Origin: Priapulus caudatus | Lineage: Eukaryota > Priapulida > Priapulimorpha > Priapulimorphida > Priapulidae | Reading direction: 5' to 3' | Assembly: GCF_000485595.1 (NCBI RefSeq) | Contig: NW_014577262.1 | Coordinates: forward strand, 347,420 to 388,566 | DNA: 41,147 nucleotides | Shown here: positions 28,168 to 39,689 of the stretch, in pieces | How positions within the stretch are numbered: position 1 is the stretch's first letter | Layout of the letters: each line of letters starts with the position of its first letter | Translations under genes and position numbers: made by a program | The notes under the pieces: generated by a model | Databases searched by the model: none | Seen by the model: the letters and a program-made list of their open reading frames with translations, nothing else | What the model was told of the DNA's origin: nothing

Positions 28168-30300
28168 ACATATATACAGGTAGGTCCCATTTTAGGAATG
28201 GTGCCATTTTACGTATTTTCACATTAACGACGCTTTCCTGAAAATTACCTAAAAACTCAATAACCACTGTAGCACCTCGCAGCAACGCCTGTGAGTCGCA
28301 AACACGGGGCAATATGCGCTTCTTTTGTTTTTCCGTGTGCATTTCATGCAGTGTGGTCGCACGAGGGGTTTTAAGCATATAAGGCGACAGGTTTGAGTTT
28401 TGGGCAATCAGGTTCTTGAAATCGCCGAAGGCATTTGGATTATTGGTTGGCGCAGGGCTTTTTGGCCGTAAGTCTAGCCAAGTGCAGAAAACTGCGCTTA
28501 GGATAGAAGTTACGTTGCACCCGATGCTGGGTTTAAAAATTAAAACTATTTTCATTGAAACTATAGTTTAGAATGCCTTGTTTTCAATGGTTGAATGCCC
28601 GCAGTTTTTAGTTCACCTTGAGCATCGTCAAGCCTGAGGATATTTGGCCATGGTCGTCGTACGTCCGTCGTCGTCCGTTCCGTCCTTCCATCAACATTTG
28701 GCTATGGTTCCAACGATAACTCAGGACCGTTTGACCCACATGTTTGCAAATTGGGTATAGTTGTTACTGGCTATGGGAGCGGTTTGAACGTCCCATTGTG
28801 AAGGCAGCCAGTCAACGTACTTTTGAGGCCGTAGCGGAGCCAGTCAACGTACTTGAAAAATTATGCAAATTAGGTAGGTTTTTGGGCAATTATATAGGGA
28901 TATTATATAGACAACGCAGATAACAGCTCTGTGGTGTCACACCTGCGCTATGTCGTTTTAGCAAAGCATTTATTGACAATATCTTGTAATGGCAAAATTG
29001 GTATTTCGCTCGTGCCACCCTGCCGATAAAACGTCTATATTAGAGTAAAGTTTCACAAAAACATGTCGGAACGCAGGCATAAAACTTATTTAATTTCGAT
29101 GCATCGCTAAGAACATCAAAGCAGGTATAGCGGCAATTTAACCGTCACAAATTGTGATTCATGTTTGGGTTTATTAATTTATTATTGCGATATACAGAAT
29201 GGCAAACGTGTTGCTAACCAGCGCTGAAAAACCATACGAAGTAAACAGCTTCCGTGCAACAATCTAACGCCTTTGACAAAAGTTGTGGGTATGGGCAGGG
29301 AAACACGCATTGTCACGCGGGTATATAGCGCTACGTGATAAGCGTATCCTCTCAATGCTATACACGTTACAAATCGGGAGGCTCCGCTTTTTAGGCAGTG
29401 CTAAAATGCTGACATATTATAAAAACGTTAAAGTGGGCGATCATTTAGGTGTAACGCCATCACTCGGCCGCCACATCGTGCAAGACTTTTCACATCTCAA
29501 AGCATTTATTTTCCATAAAAATTAGCACATATAATTATGTAGAGTATATAAATGGAGTTCTCGCCAGTATATATCTCTTCGTTTCTATGAATGTACGTTC
29601 GATGGTTGCTCAATTTAAAAACTAACTTCTTCTCATCACACCTATTTGTGTCGCTTTTTTTTGTGGCTGAGCCTACACTGTCATTCGACATCTTCATATT
29701 TAAAGTAAACGGCTGCGCTGGTAAAATATCTGACTATTAACCGCGCGAAAAATGATGTGTATAAATCTTATAAGGCGAGTACATTGAAGCTCAGCTTGAT
29801 TGTAGGCTTTTGCGGCAACATGTGGTTTTGCATAGCAACGCGTACTATGGCAATTGCAGGCATAACGCATGTGTTTAACCTTACTTATCATGAACCATCT
29901 CAATCTGTATGTGATAAGAGAGAGTTTAACGTCGTTTATCACTCGGGCTTTGTTAGCCGAACAAAAAACTTTTCGGGAGATAAACGTTCGGGAGACGGCG
30001 ATCCTGTCGCGCGCACTCCTTCCAGTTGCTGTGTATGCGAATTTACGGCTTGGCCTTGCACACGACGGTAAATAACGTGAAAAGCGATGTTTGTGCAAAA
30101 AGTATGTTTATGTCAAAAGCGAAGGAAGCTACGCGGTTACCATATACATTATATATATGTGTATATTTACATCTGTCTTTATAGTCTCAGATCTCTGAGG
30201 TGGACAATGATAAGGGCACCTATCGGCCGCGTGCCCAGTTCACGGAGCCGCCCCCGCAGTCATGCGCGGACTGCTCTCACACGACCGCACACCTCTACGA
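27113..30300. other. Intergenic stretch without a recognisable gene
   Basis: Contains AT microsatellites (27708-27780, 28136-28178), a CGTCGTCCGTCC stretch near 28655-28690 like that at 46-80, and several short open frames with no family signal. Frames at 29700-30098 (minus) and 29757-30071 (plus) overlap each other and look like chance. Confidence 0.45.
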
Positions 30301-30324
30301 GATCTCATGGTTCCAACCTGCAGC

Positions 30325-30830
30325 TATCGCATGGGCATGCCCACAATGGGGTACGGAGCCCTGATTCATAGTGAGTGATAGGGGAGGGGGAGGAGGTGGG
30401 GGAGGAGGGAGGAGGCGGAGGATGGGAGAGGAGGGGGTGGCTATCATATGGGTAGCCCACGAATGGGACGGAGCCCTGATCATAGGTGAATGATGGGGGA
30501 AGGAGGAGGAGGGGGAGGTGGGAGGAGAGGGGAGGAGTGGGGAGGAGGATAGAGGGAGAAAGAGGGGTGGCCTAATTCATATGGGTACACCGACGATTGG
30601 GGAACGGCAGCCCTGATTCAATAGGTGAGTGATGGGGGGAGGGGGAGGAGGAGGGAGGCGGGGGTGGGGAGGAGGGAGGAGGAGGTGGGGAGGAGGTAAA
30701 GAGCGGGAGGGAGGGGTGGCTTATCATATGGGTAGCCCCATGGTGGGGTACGGAGCCCTGATCATAGGCGAGTGATGGGGGAGAGGAGGAGGAGAGGAGG
30801 GGAAGGTGGAGGAGGAGGAAGAATATCACA
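30325..30830. repeat. Minisatellite of about 115-145 bases, four copies
   Basis: GGAGCCCTGAT recurs at about 30356, 30471, 30608 and 30753. It is preceded by CATATGGGTAGCCC-type text and followed by GAGTGATGGGGG and a purine-rich GGAGGAGG tract that varies in length. Confidence 0.85.
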
Positions 30831-31856
30831 CATATGTGACCCGCTGCCAGCATAATACGGACTAAAAAAGTCGCAAGTCATCTGTTTTGAGTAATGAGCA
30901 GCGCACCATGTCAATGGCTGAAAATTGGCCTACTGGACAAAGAATGAGATTTTGTACAAAAAATAAGTTTCTAGTGCATATTTAATCCAGATATATAGGC
31001 TTGCAGAATATCTCTAGATTATTTATGGTCATTTTAATATTTAAAAAAAGAGAACAAGTATATTTTGAAGGGCTCCTGACGGGGCGCTCGATCCGCCCCG
31101 ACTGGGCCCTTACCGGAACGCTTTATCTGCAAAGCTTGCATATTCCAGAATAAGGTTGGTTTTCCGATCTTCAAATTGCTGTAGATGCGGTCCATTCTTT
31201 AGATATAGGCCAAATTATTATATATCATTTTAAAGGTAATTAAATGATCTATTTAGATATTGGCAGCATAACTGCAATTTGTACAGAAACTTCCTACTTA
31301 ATCCTGGTTTTGGCTGGAGGCAGGTCCACATATATATATATACGGACCATAGAAGACTGATGCAACACACCCAGGCAACAATACTAATTATTTCAGTAAT
31401 CGGTAGTTACATCGGCATGGCGTTATTATTACGCGTTTTTAATTAACACGCATTCGTTACAGAGGAGCACAAGCAGTACGCAGTCCGCCCGTACGCTTGT
31501 GGCTGTGGAGTCCTTCCATCGCTTCCACTATTCTACGCCTACGCTCCCCGTCGGCCTCATGGCCTCCCTCCTCATCCTCGCCGCCACAGCGATGAAACGA
31601 GCCAAGGATGCTCACTCCGCCAGGTGGCAGCACGTGAACCGATGACGCCGCCGAGACGGCGACTAGAGAGGGCGCCAACGACGTCGTGTCGGGGGCGAAG
31701 CGGACGATCTTTATTCGACCTTTGTGACCGTGAACTGACCTTGGAGCGGTTTGTCTCGTCGGCTGGTTGGGCTCAGCGGCTTTGACCCTACTCGCTTAGA
31801 GTGCCTCACCCACCCACACCCCAACCCGTGTTAGTCTATGCAAATGCGGTTGTTGT
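30831..31856. other. No gene recognised
   Basis: Mixed sequence with a small TATATA run at 31331-31342. The 31457-31678 minus frame is Arg/Glu/Gly-rich without a family signature. Confidence 0.4.
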
Positions 31857-31912
31857 TGTTGTTGTAGTTGTTGTTTATTGTTGTTGTAGTTGTTGTTGTT
31901 TATTTGTTGTAG

Positions 31913-31944
<32 letters not shown>

Positions 31945-31945
31945 G
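31847..31945. repeat. (GTT)n microsatellite
   Basis: Long TTGTTGTTG tracts with GTAGTTG interruptions. It gives Thr/Gln homopolymer frames on the minus strand. Confidence 0.9.
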
Positions 31946-32137
31946 CACGTGCAGGTGTACCATCACTGTAAATACAACAGCGGACGTTTCTGGTCTGCCA
32001 GGGCTTTGTGTTGTTTCGGTGTTTAGATCTGCCGCCCCGAGCTAGAGGGAATATTATACGTGTTGACGCCCCCCCCCCCACCGTCCGTGTCGCTTGCTAC
32101 TTATCCAAGATTTTCTACTGTGAATCATTTCTACACA

Positions 32138-32145
32138 TGACGTCA
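32138..32145 (+). promoter_or_regulatory. Perfect CRE (TGACGTCA)
   Basis: Palindromic 8-mer, the known CREB/ATF site. A second copy lies at 32754-32761. No adjacent gene was identified. Confidence 0.3.
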
Positions 32146-32753
32146 CGGCGTATTGTGTGAAATGTTTGTTTGTTTATTGTTGTTTTGTTGAGGCGTGTTT
32201 GTGTTTGCTCGCTGTGTAGCGCGATTAGTGAGCCGTCAGTGCGAGCTTCATGTTTTGTTTGTTTGTTTGTTTGTTTGGTTGTTTGTTGGAGAGGTTAACT
32301 GTTCAGCGTGAGTCGTCCGAGCTTACTGTGTTTCATCACGTGTGATCATCTTTACAGCAGAGATGTTAGCTAGTGAGCTTCATGAAACCAGTTCACAGCC
32401 GACACGCCTGCCGGTGAGATATACATACCATATCCTCTTATTTTGTAAAGAAATCGCAATGAATTAACGCGGACAAATCGGAATTGTTTGAATGATTGTT
32501 ATGTAGATGCATTAATTTGTTATCGAAGGACTTTAATAATAAAGCTTTGTGCCTGGTGACATTCAACATGACGCTGTTATAGTGGTTTTATGCTGTTTGT
32601 TGTTGTTATTGTTTGTTATTAGTTAATATAGTGAGTGCGATGTCACACTGGATGGGGGGGGGGGGCAGTGAGATACTGTGGCATCACAACCGGGTGTGTG
32701 TGTGTCACTGTGTGGGTTACTGTGATATCACATTTTATGGGAGGGTCAGACTG

Positions 32754-32761
32754 TGACGTCA
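32754..32761 (+). promoter_or_regulatory. Second perfect CRE (TGACGTCA)
   Basis: Within a degenerate local repeat of GTGxxxTCACA words (TGTGATATCACA lies 33 bases upstream). Confidence 0.3.
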
Positions 32762-34239
32762 CATTCGGTCGCATCTGTATCGCTGGCAACTCTCATTTAA
32801 ATCGTTTCAGTCTATACGGACTTGTGGCCACCAATGCCACCAATAATTTGTTTTTTTAAAGAAAACTGCCCAGGGTGCCGAAAACAGTGCCTCTAACTGT
32901 TGACTTTTGCACGATCGCCGTAAGTATACCCTGATTTAGCGAGCAGTAGGTGTGCACCCACTGACAACGAATTGACGATTTGATTCTTTCTACCTTCTAC
33001 CCCCTAAAAACAGCCAAGAAATTACAAAAAATAACGGATATGAAACGGCTGCTGTCATGAGACGGGGAAAAAACGAAAGGAGCGCCACCATTTTAGGTGT
33101 ACATTAATTTTCCTATTTATTTTTCACAATACAAGCTCGTAAAACATCAAACCTAATAAACGCACAATAATTGTAATGCAACAACGATTGCTAGTGCGCG
33201 CACGCACACGAACACGCACGAACACGCGTACACGCACGCACACACAAACACAAACATGATCGCCATCTCGCATTGAGCCGAGCAAGCAATACAAAGCTTC
33301 AGCGACAGTAGCGACATCTACCGCACCGGTCCGTAAATAATAATAATACTGAAACGCGTCGCGAAATCTCGTCCCGGTTTTCCCGCGCCGTCGTGAATAA
33401 AACGAATAAAACAAGTGAACATCAACAACGAGCCGGAGCACGCCAACATGCGCCGCGGCCCGCACACGCACGCACGCACGCAAGCACACACATACGCACG
33501 CACGCACGTTAATAATATACATATATACCGCTAACGACATGCAGCTGTGGATCGGAAGGTAGCGGTTAGTAAGTCCGCAGGTAGTAGTAGTAGTAGCATT
33601 GATTGACGTGTGCAATAAATAATGATTATATACGAAGACCAGCAGGCAGCAACCACACACCGACCAATAGTATGTACAGCCATACACACGCGCATCAAGC
33701 GACACCCCAGCTAAATCCCGCTGCGGTGTCCACCACACACGCTGTGCAACTTTCCGGTGTCGCGCGAAAATACCTGACCTGTGGCGAATACCATGATATA
33801 GGATGCGTGCCGACAGGACGCAATCACAGTCGTCTTGTGTTACGATGCGTTGTGTACACTTGGACAACACGAACTGTCAATTGAAGCGTTTGTATAAAAA
33901 TTTGTAATGTTTAATATTAGTTACGATTTGGATGATAGTAAAGATTCGTAGTTGATATCGTATATCCTATATGCATTATTTCGGCAGGTACAGGAATTTC
34001 GCAAACAAAGGCGAGGCTGGGATTCGGTCGGGTCGACGCATGCGCATACGCACTACGCTATAATCATGATTCGCAGCGGTCACAGGTATTTCGCGCGCAC
34101 CAACCGCAAGCTTAATGGGTCTGTGTGGGTCAGTCTAGTGTGGCTGTCCTCCTACATCTCTCCACGTTACCTTCAGGCGCTCCGCGGCCTGAAACCGGGA
34201 AAGAGGAAGAGGAGAAGGAGGACCTTTATCTTTAACTGG

Positions 34240-34612
34240 CGCACGCTCTCTTTCTCTCTCTCTACTCTCAGCTCCTCTCATCTGCTCTCGTCATCTCTCT
34301 CCTCTCTGTCTTCTCTCTCGTCTTCCTCTCTTCTCTCTGCTCCGTCTCTCTCTCTCTGTCTTTCTCTTCTCTCTCTTCTCGTCTCTCTCTCTCTCTCTCG
34401 GCTCTCTCTCTCTCCTCTCTCGTCTCTTTCTCTCTCTCTCTCTCTCTCCTCTCTCCGCTCTCACTCTCTCTCTCTCATCTCTCTCTCCTCTCTCTCTCTT
34501 TCTCTCATCTCATGTCTTTCTCTTCTCCTTAATCTTTCTCTTCTCCTCGGCCCGATACGTCTGCTCCCTTCTTCGCGTCTCTGCTCCGCTCTTTCGCTTC
34601 CGTCTCTCTCTC

Positions 34613-34660
<48 letters not shown>

Positions 34661-34680
34661 GCTCTCTGTCTCGCCGTCCC
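34240..34680. repeat. Long CT-rich tract
   Basis: More than 400 bases dominated by TCTCTC with short interruptions. It yields Ser/Leu or Arg/Glu-rich spurious frames on both strands. Confidence 0.9.
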
Positions 34681-34720
34681 TCCCTCCCCGCTATAAGTAA
34701 CATCATGGAATGTCGTCGCT

Positions 34721-35119
34721 ATGGCGACGCAGCCCCTACCATCCCCGGACGCGCCGCCGTCATCGTCGTCATCATCATCAAGCTCCCTCCACATGAGAGG
34801 ACGACCACGCGGCAAGTGTGCTATCACATATTTCGCTCAATACTGGCAATACTGTCCGGGCGTAACAGGCACCACCACCCCACCTGGTAGCGCGTCTCCC
34901 ACGCGCACTGCCGGCCCGGCAACCGACGACGAACATTATATGATGACGAACAGACACCATTCTCCCACACGTCGTTCATGCTACGTCGAAATACGTTATA
35001 TTATATTATACAATATGCGTAGTTATGATATTGAACGTATTCTTGTTGTTGCCGTCGTCGTCGTCATCGTCGTCGTTGTCGGCGTCTCTCGTGTGCTCCC
35101 GGAAAACCGCGGATTTTAA
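34721..35119 (+). other. Open frame of 132 codons, coding status uncertain
   Basis: Begins MATQPLPSPDAPP followed by a Ser run, a middle part with CAITYFAQYWQYC, and a Val-rich end that comes from a GTC repeat. No family is recognised, and the composition follows local simple repeats. It could be a first exon of a plus-strand gene, but nothing else supports that. Confidence 0.2.
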
Positions 35120-35159
35120 ATAAAAAACACTTCACAACATCAACAACAGAAATAAAAAC

Positions 35160-35340
35160 AACACCAGCAGCGACGGCAGAGGCAGCAGCACTGACAGCAG
35201 CAGCAGCAGAAGCAGTGACAGCAGCAGCAGCAGAAGCAGTGACAGCAGCAGCAGCAGCAGCAGCAGAAGCAGTGACAGCAGCAGCAGCAGCAGCAGAAGC
35301 AGTGACAGCAGCAGCAGCAGCAGTGACAGCAGCAGCAATG
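35160..35340. repeat. CAG-type trinucleotide array
   Basis: CAGCAGCAG blocks broken at intervals by AAGCAGTGACAG. It lies just downstream of the CPT1 stop codon on the minus strand, so it may fall in its 3' UTR. Confidence 0.88.
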
Positions 35341-35458
35341 GCAATCGTGATAAAAAGTCACTGAGAGGCAAAATTAGAATAAAAACATCTCTGTCACTGC
35401 AAGCTCGCATCGCTCTCTCCATCGCGTCGCTCCCTCCATCGCGTTGCTCCCTCCATCG

Positions 35459-35653
35459 CTACTGGGGTTCCTCGAACAGGGCCTTCATGTCGCTCAGCGT
35501 CGCGAACAACCGATCCTGGAACCTTGCCGAGTCTGTGTTCACGCAGGAACGGCGCGACGACACGTGGAAGAAGATTTTAGCGTCATTCGGGACCATGTAG
35601 GAAACGCCATACCCGTCGTCGGCCACGGGTCCGAAACCCCCGCCGGGGCACAT
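35459..35653 (-). CDS. CPT1: CPT1 terminal exon and stop codon
   Basis: After the acceptor TTTCGTTACAG: GGGFGPVADDGYGVSYMV, then FFHVSSRRSCVNTDSARF and a final helix. It ends with TAG at 35459-35461. Confidence 0.93.
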   Translation of the reverse strand: MCPGGGFGPVADDGYGVSYMVPNDAKIFFHVSSRRSCVNTDSARFQDRLFATLSDMKALFEEPQ

Positions 35654-36397
35654 CTGTAACGAAAAACGCCGCGGGGGACGGGAGTCAAAAGATGAACTTG
35701 TTTCTTGCTTAGGGTGTTTTTTAGGATAACAAAAGAGATAGGTTTTTATTTTTATTTTTTGGGCCTTTTGCTTTTTATATATTTTGTTGGATTGAGTGTT
35801 TCTGAGCAATAATCTCGCAAATATAGCTTTAAGAGGCGACGCCTAAAAAGCCTTTTGCCATTTTTTTATAGAAAATATTGCATTCGATTACATTATAGAT
35901 TTCAGGGTGTCATAGGAAGCTGAAAGGGGCAAACACTTCCCCTAGATTTATAGGAGATTAATTCGCTGAAAGATTTCCTCTTAGTTTGAATCACGCATAA
36001 TAGGTAATAGAGGAGAACAAGCGATGCTCTAGTTAAATGGTAGATGTATATTATAATGTAATGTATTATGTAATATATGTAGTTATATATATATATATAT
36101 TATTATATAATGTATAATGTATATATATATATATATATATATATAGTTATTAAGTAATGTGTATATATATATATATATATAGTTATTAAGTAATGTAATT
36201 GTAATGGTAGATGAGTAGCAGATTGTATAAACAAATAGCAGCAGCATAGGGTTCATGCATAGCAACGTTTAGTTACAAGTACAAGGAGGTGTAAGTATGT
36301 ATCTGATTATATGTCTATGGAGGAAATAGCTGCTCTATCATGAGTAGGTTTGTAGTGAGTTAATAATGAAATCCTTTACGTTTTCTCTCTCCCCCAC

Positions 36398-36440
<43 letters not shown>

Positions 36441-36564
36441 TCGACACCTCTGCGCAACTCCCTCTTCCCTTCCCTCTCCAACAGTGTTCTCTCTGTCTCT
36501 CTCTCTCCCCACTTTCTCTTCTCCTCACCCTCTCTCTCTCTCTCTGTCCTCTCTCTCTCTCCTG

Positions 36565-36597
<33 letters not shown>

Positions 36598-37244
36598 CTG
36601 TCTTACACTCTCACACTCCCTCTTCCCCTCCCTCTCCACACAGTGTCTCTCTGTCTCTCTCTTCCTCTCCCACTTTCTCTTCTCTCACCTCTTCTCTCTC
36701 TCTCTCTCTTCGCTCTCTCTACTCTCTCTGTGTCTACACTCTCACACTCCCTTCCCTCCCTCTCCACACAGTGTCTCTCTGTCTCTCTCTTCCTCTCCCA
36801 CTTTCTCTTCTCTCACCCTCTCTCTCTCTCTCTCTCTCTCTCTTCCCATTCTCTCTCCCTATCTTACCTTATCCTTGAAGAAGGGTAGGTTTGGGTCTGG
36901 TGATGTCGTGATCTGTGTTTGTGGCTGCTGGCTGGTGGACATCGTCCATGGACGTGACAGAACCTTACCCAGGAAGCTGGAGTCCTGTATGCAAGCAACA
37001 ACAACTAGCTAGTAGAAATAATACACAATTATAACAACAATTATAAAATTATTATTACTATATTGCATATATTGTATAAATTATTACATATTATAATAAT
37101 GATTTGCACAATAATGATTTTAATAATGATAATAAAATTATTATTATTAAAATCGTTATTGCACACATGTAAAATATAATACACGTGACATATTATCAAT
37201 AATAATAATTATTATTATTAATTATTACCATCATTATTATTATT

Positions 37245-37288
<44 letters not shown>

Positions 37289-39531
37289 TATTATTATAAT
37301 CATGTAATTTATAATGATAATATATCCTTGCCCATGCGTCTTCGATATAACAAACCGTCATGCCCCCGCCCCTGCCCTCCCCCTCCCCGCCCCGCGCAGT
37401 TACGTACGTATCCGAGTCCCTTCGCTACGACGTAGAGTCCGAACAGATGTCGGTCGATTCCCATGCCGTTCATCGAGTCCTTGTAGAGACGCTGGTGCAC
37501 GGCGGCCGCCCGCCGCAGCAGCGCCACCTTCGTTGCCACGGCGACGTTGTCGTCCACCATCGCCCTGCAGAGGGATGAGACGACGAGTGTTTAGGCGAGT
37601 GATTAGGCAAGTGATTATGCGAGGTTTTAGGCGAGGGTATAGGCTAGTGATTAGGCGACAGATTAGGCAAGGGTTTAGGCGAGTGATTAGGTGATGATGT
37701 CGGCGAGATGTGGAGCTTGAGATTTAAGCTTCAGTGAACTCCGCGGTTATTCCGACCTCTCAGGGACCTTACCGCGGGGCATTCTGAAATGGTTTCATGA
37801 GGTCAGGGGTCAGCGTGTGTCCGAAAACTAAATTTGGTCTTAACATTGGTCTAACATTAGTCTTAACGTGTACATTTTCTCATAGACCATGACAGAAACT
37901 AAATTAGTCTTAACATTTGTTTTAAGGATTTATTCAAAATCATTGCTCAAAAACTCACAAATCTCAAAAATAATATAGTGAAATATAGTTTCACCTCACA
38001 GCGGATATATTACTGATTACACCCAACTTGAAAAACACTAAGAATTCATGCTGTTAGAGCACAGAATTGGATGTGAATACATCGTAACACCATGGCATAT
38101 TTGGCAGGTACTCTCACCTGATGAATTCTGCACATTGGTCTTTACATTAGTCTTAACATTAGTCTTAACATGAACATTTTTCTCGTAGAGTCGTAGACCG
38201 TTCGCAGAAACTATAATTACAGGTGTGTTCACCCCATACAGGGTGATAATTACAGGTGTGTTCACCTGTACAGGTGATAATTACAGGTGTGCTCACCTGT
38301 ACATGTGATAATTACAGGTGTGCTCACCTGTACAGGTGATAATTACAGGTGTGCTCACCTGTACATGTAGGATATAATACAGGTGCTGCTCACCTGATAC
38401 ATTGATAAGCTACAGTCGTGCTCACCTTTACAGTCGATAATTACAGTGTGCCACCTGTACATGTGACTAATTACAGGTTGCTCGACCTGTACAATGTGAT
38501 AATTACAGGTGTGGCCACTTGTACATGTGATAACTACAGGTGTGCCACCTGTCAGGTGATAATTACAGTGTGCTCACCTGTACATGTGATAATTACAGGT
38601 GTGCTCACCTGTACAGGTGATAATTACAGGTGTGCTCACCTGTACATGTGATAATTACAGGTGTGCTCACCTGTACATTGATATACAGGTTCGCTCACCT
38701 GTACATGTGATAATTTACAGGTGTGCTCACCTGTACATGTGATAAATTACAGGGTGTGTTACCTGTACAGGTGATAATTACAGGTGTGTTCACCTGTACA
38801 GGTGAAATTACAGGTGTGCCACCCTGTACATGTGATAATTACAGGTGTGCTTCGCCACCTGTACATGTGCATAATACAGGTTCGCCACACTGCTACATGT
38901 CGATAATTTACAGGTGTGCTCACCTGTACATTGATGATTACAGGCATGTGTATCACCCTGTACAGGTGATATTACAGTGTGTTCACACTGTACAGTGTGA
39001 TAATTAAAGCTGTGCTGCACCTGCACATGTGATAATTACAGCGTGTGCTCACCTGTACATGTGATAATTACAGGTGTGTTCACCTGTACAGGTGATAATT
39101 ACAGGTGTGTTCACCTGTATAGGTGATAATTACAAGTGTGGCTCACCTGCTCAGTGATAATTACGGTGTGTTCCCCTGACAGGATAGATAATTACAGGTG
39201 TGCTCACCTGCTACTGGCAATAATACAGTGTGTTCAGCCTGTTACATGTGAATAAATTACATGGTTGCTGTCACCTGTACATGTGATAATTACAGGTGTG
39301 CTCACCTGTACATGTGATAATTACAGGTGTGTTCACCTGTACAGGTGATAATTACAGGTGTGCTCACCTGACGAATTCGGCCGCCTCGCAAGTTAGAGTG
39401 CGTACGGTCTCGGTGGCGTCCGGCCAGGTAGAGACCGAGTCATCGACGCCTCGTAGTGTCAACACAAAGTGACCGGCTCCTTGGTAGAAGGTCAGCTGCA
39501 GCGCCATCTGTATCCACGCGTCCGGACTAAC
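35459..39531 (-). CDS. CPT1: Carnitine palmitoyltransferase 1, C-terminal part (four exons, N-terminus outside window)
   Basis: Exons 39368-39531, 37408-37564, 36868-36984 and 35459-35653 on the minus strand, with GT-AG introns and matching phases (2, 0, 0). CPT1 transfers long-chain acyl groups from CoA to carnitine at the mitochondrial outer membrane, the entry step of fatty-acid oxidation. Signatures: SPDAWIQMALQLTFY, LYKDSMNGMGIDRHLFGLYV, SxFLxKVLSxPWTMSTSQ, and the end GGGFGPVADDGYGVSYMV. The last favours CPT1 over CPT2, CrAT or CROT. The translation ends ALFEEPQ-stop at 35459. The catalytic His region is upstream of the window. The first visible exon carries three extra bases. Confidence 0.88.
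36075..36181. repeat. TA microsatellites in the last CPT1 intron
   Basis: TATATA runs separated by two near-identical AGTTATTAAGTAATGT words. Confidence 0.85.
36383..36845. repeat. CT-rich higher-order repeat in the last CPT1 intron
   Basis: Three copies of a 130-170-base unit containing CACTTTCTCTTCTC and CAACTCCCTCTTCCC-like text with TCTCTC between. On the transcribed strand it is a polypurine tract with mirror symmetry. Confidence 0.85.
36868..36984 (-). CDS. CPT1: CPT1 exon with the PWTMSTSQ motif
   Basis: Encodes DSSFLGKVLSRPWTMSTSQQ, then a diverged Gln/Thr/Pro stretch ending in FFKDK. The family has SPFLxxVLxxPWxLSTSQTP at this place. Phase 0 at both ends. Confidence 0.9.
37020..37300. 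repeat. ATT/ATC microsatellites in CPT1 intron
   Basis: ATTATT and TAATAATA words form local inverted repeats, followed by about 14 ATC units at 37246-37287. Confidence 0.85.
37408..37564 (-). CDS. CPT1: CPT1 exon carrying the GIDRHLF motif
   Basis: Encodes AMVDDNVAVATKVALLRRAA, LYKDSMNGMGIDRHLFGLYV and VAKGLGY. The split Arg codon (AG + G) joins it to the upstream exon. GIDRHLFxLYVV is highly conserved in CPT1. The donor is TAC|GTACGT. Confidence 0.92.
37583..37700. repeat. 12-13-base minisatellite (GATTAGGCGAGT) in CPT1 intron
   Basis: About nine copies of TTAGGCGAGTGA-type units, right next to the acceptor of exon 37408-37564. Confidence 0.8.
38219..39367. repeat. 31-base minisatellite with inverted CAGGTG/CACCTG in CPT1 intron
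   Basis: Over 30 copies of a unit reading TGATAATTACAGGTGTG then CTCACCTGTACATG. Each unit contains two E-box hexamers in opposite orientation and can fold back on itself. Many copies carry single-base indels. It runs right up to the donor of exon 39368-39531. Confidence 0.92.
39368..39531 (-). CDS. CPT1: CPT1 exon with three compensating single-base insertions
   Basis: Begins VSPDAWIQMALQLTFYQGAG and FVLT. The family sequence then appears in successive frames: YEASMTR (39435-39455), LYLAGR (39416-39433), TETVR (39400-39414). The single extra bases are at about 39456, 39434 and 39415. Three insertions restore the frame, which reads on to EAAEFV and a consensus donor CAG|GTGAGC. Sequencing error is the simplest reading. 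Confidence 0.85.
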
Positions 39532-39689
39532 CTGTGGGATGGGGGGAGGCGGGCGTGATGAACATGTAATTGTGATATAGTTGAGAGTGAATGACGTAGC
39601 TTACACCTAATGCACACTTAATTTATATAATAGTATTATTATTATTATATTATATTATTATTGTATTCTATATATATAATATATATATA

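Larger units (their letters stand above)
31946..34200. other. Intergenic stretch with simple repeats, no gene recognised
   Basis: Holds a TTTG tract near 32250-32290, a G-run near 32650, CACG tracts at 33196-33250 and 33462-33510, and AGT repeats near 33580. The 248-codon minus frame at 33124-33870 is driven by CACG repeats and has no family motif. Confidence 0.45.

Noticed and set aside
29700-30098. Overlapping 104- and 132-codon frames on opposite strands
   Set aside because: No family signal, no splice context, ordinary length for chance in this composition.
33124-33870. 248-codon minus frame
   Set aside because: Open mainly because of CACG microsatellites, with VCVCVRVRV stretches; no conserved motif.
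33952-34890. 312-codon Ser/Leu-rich plus frame
   Set aside because: Produced by the TCTCTC tract; no start context or domain outside the repeat.
35132-35422. Leu/Cys-rich minus frames
   Set aside because: Translated CAG/CTG array; frame-dependent homopolymers only.
36366-36888. Ser/Leu/Pro-rich plus frames of 134-170 codons
   Set aside because: They lie in the CT-rich repeat inside a CPT1 intron and overlap the CPT1 exon on the wrong strand.
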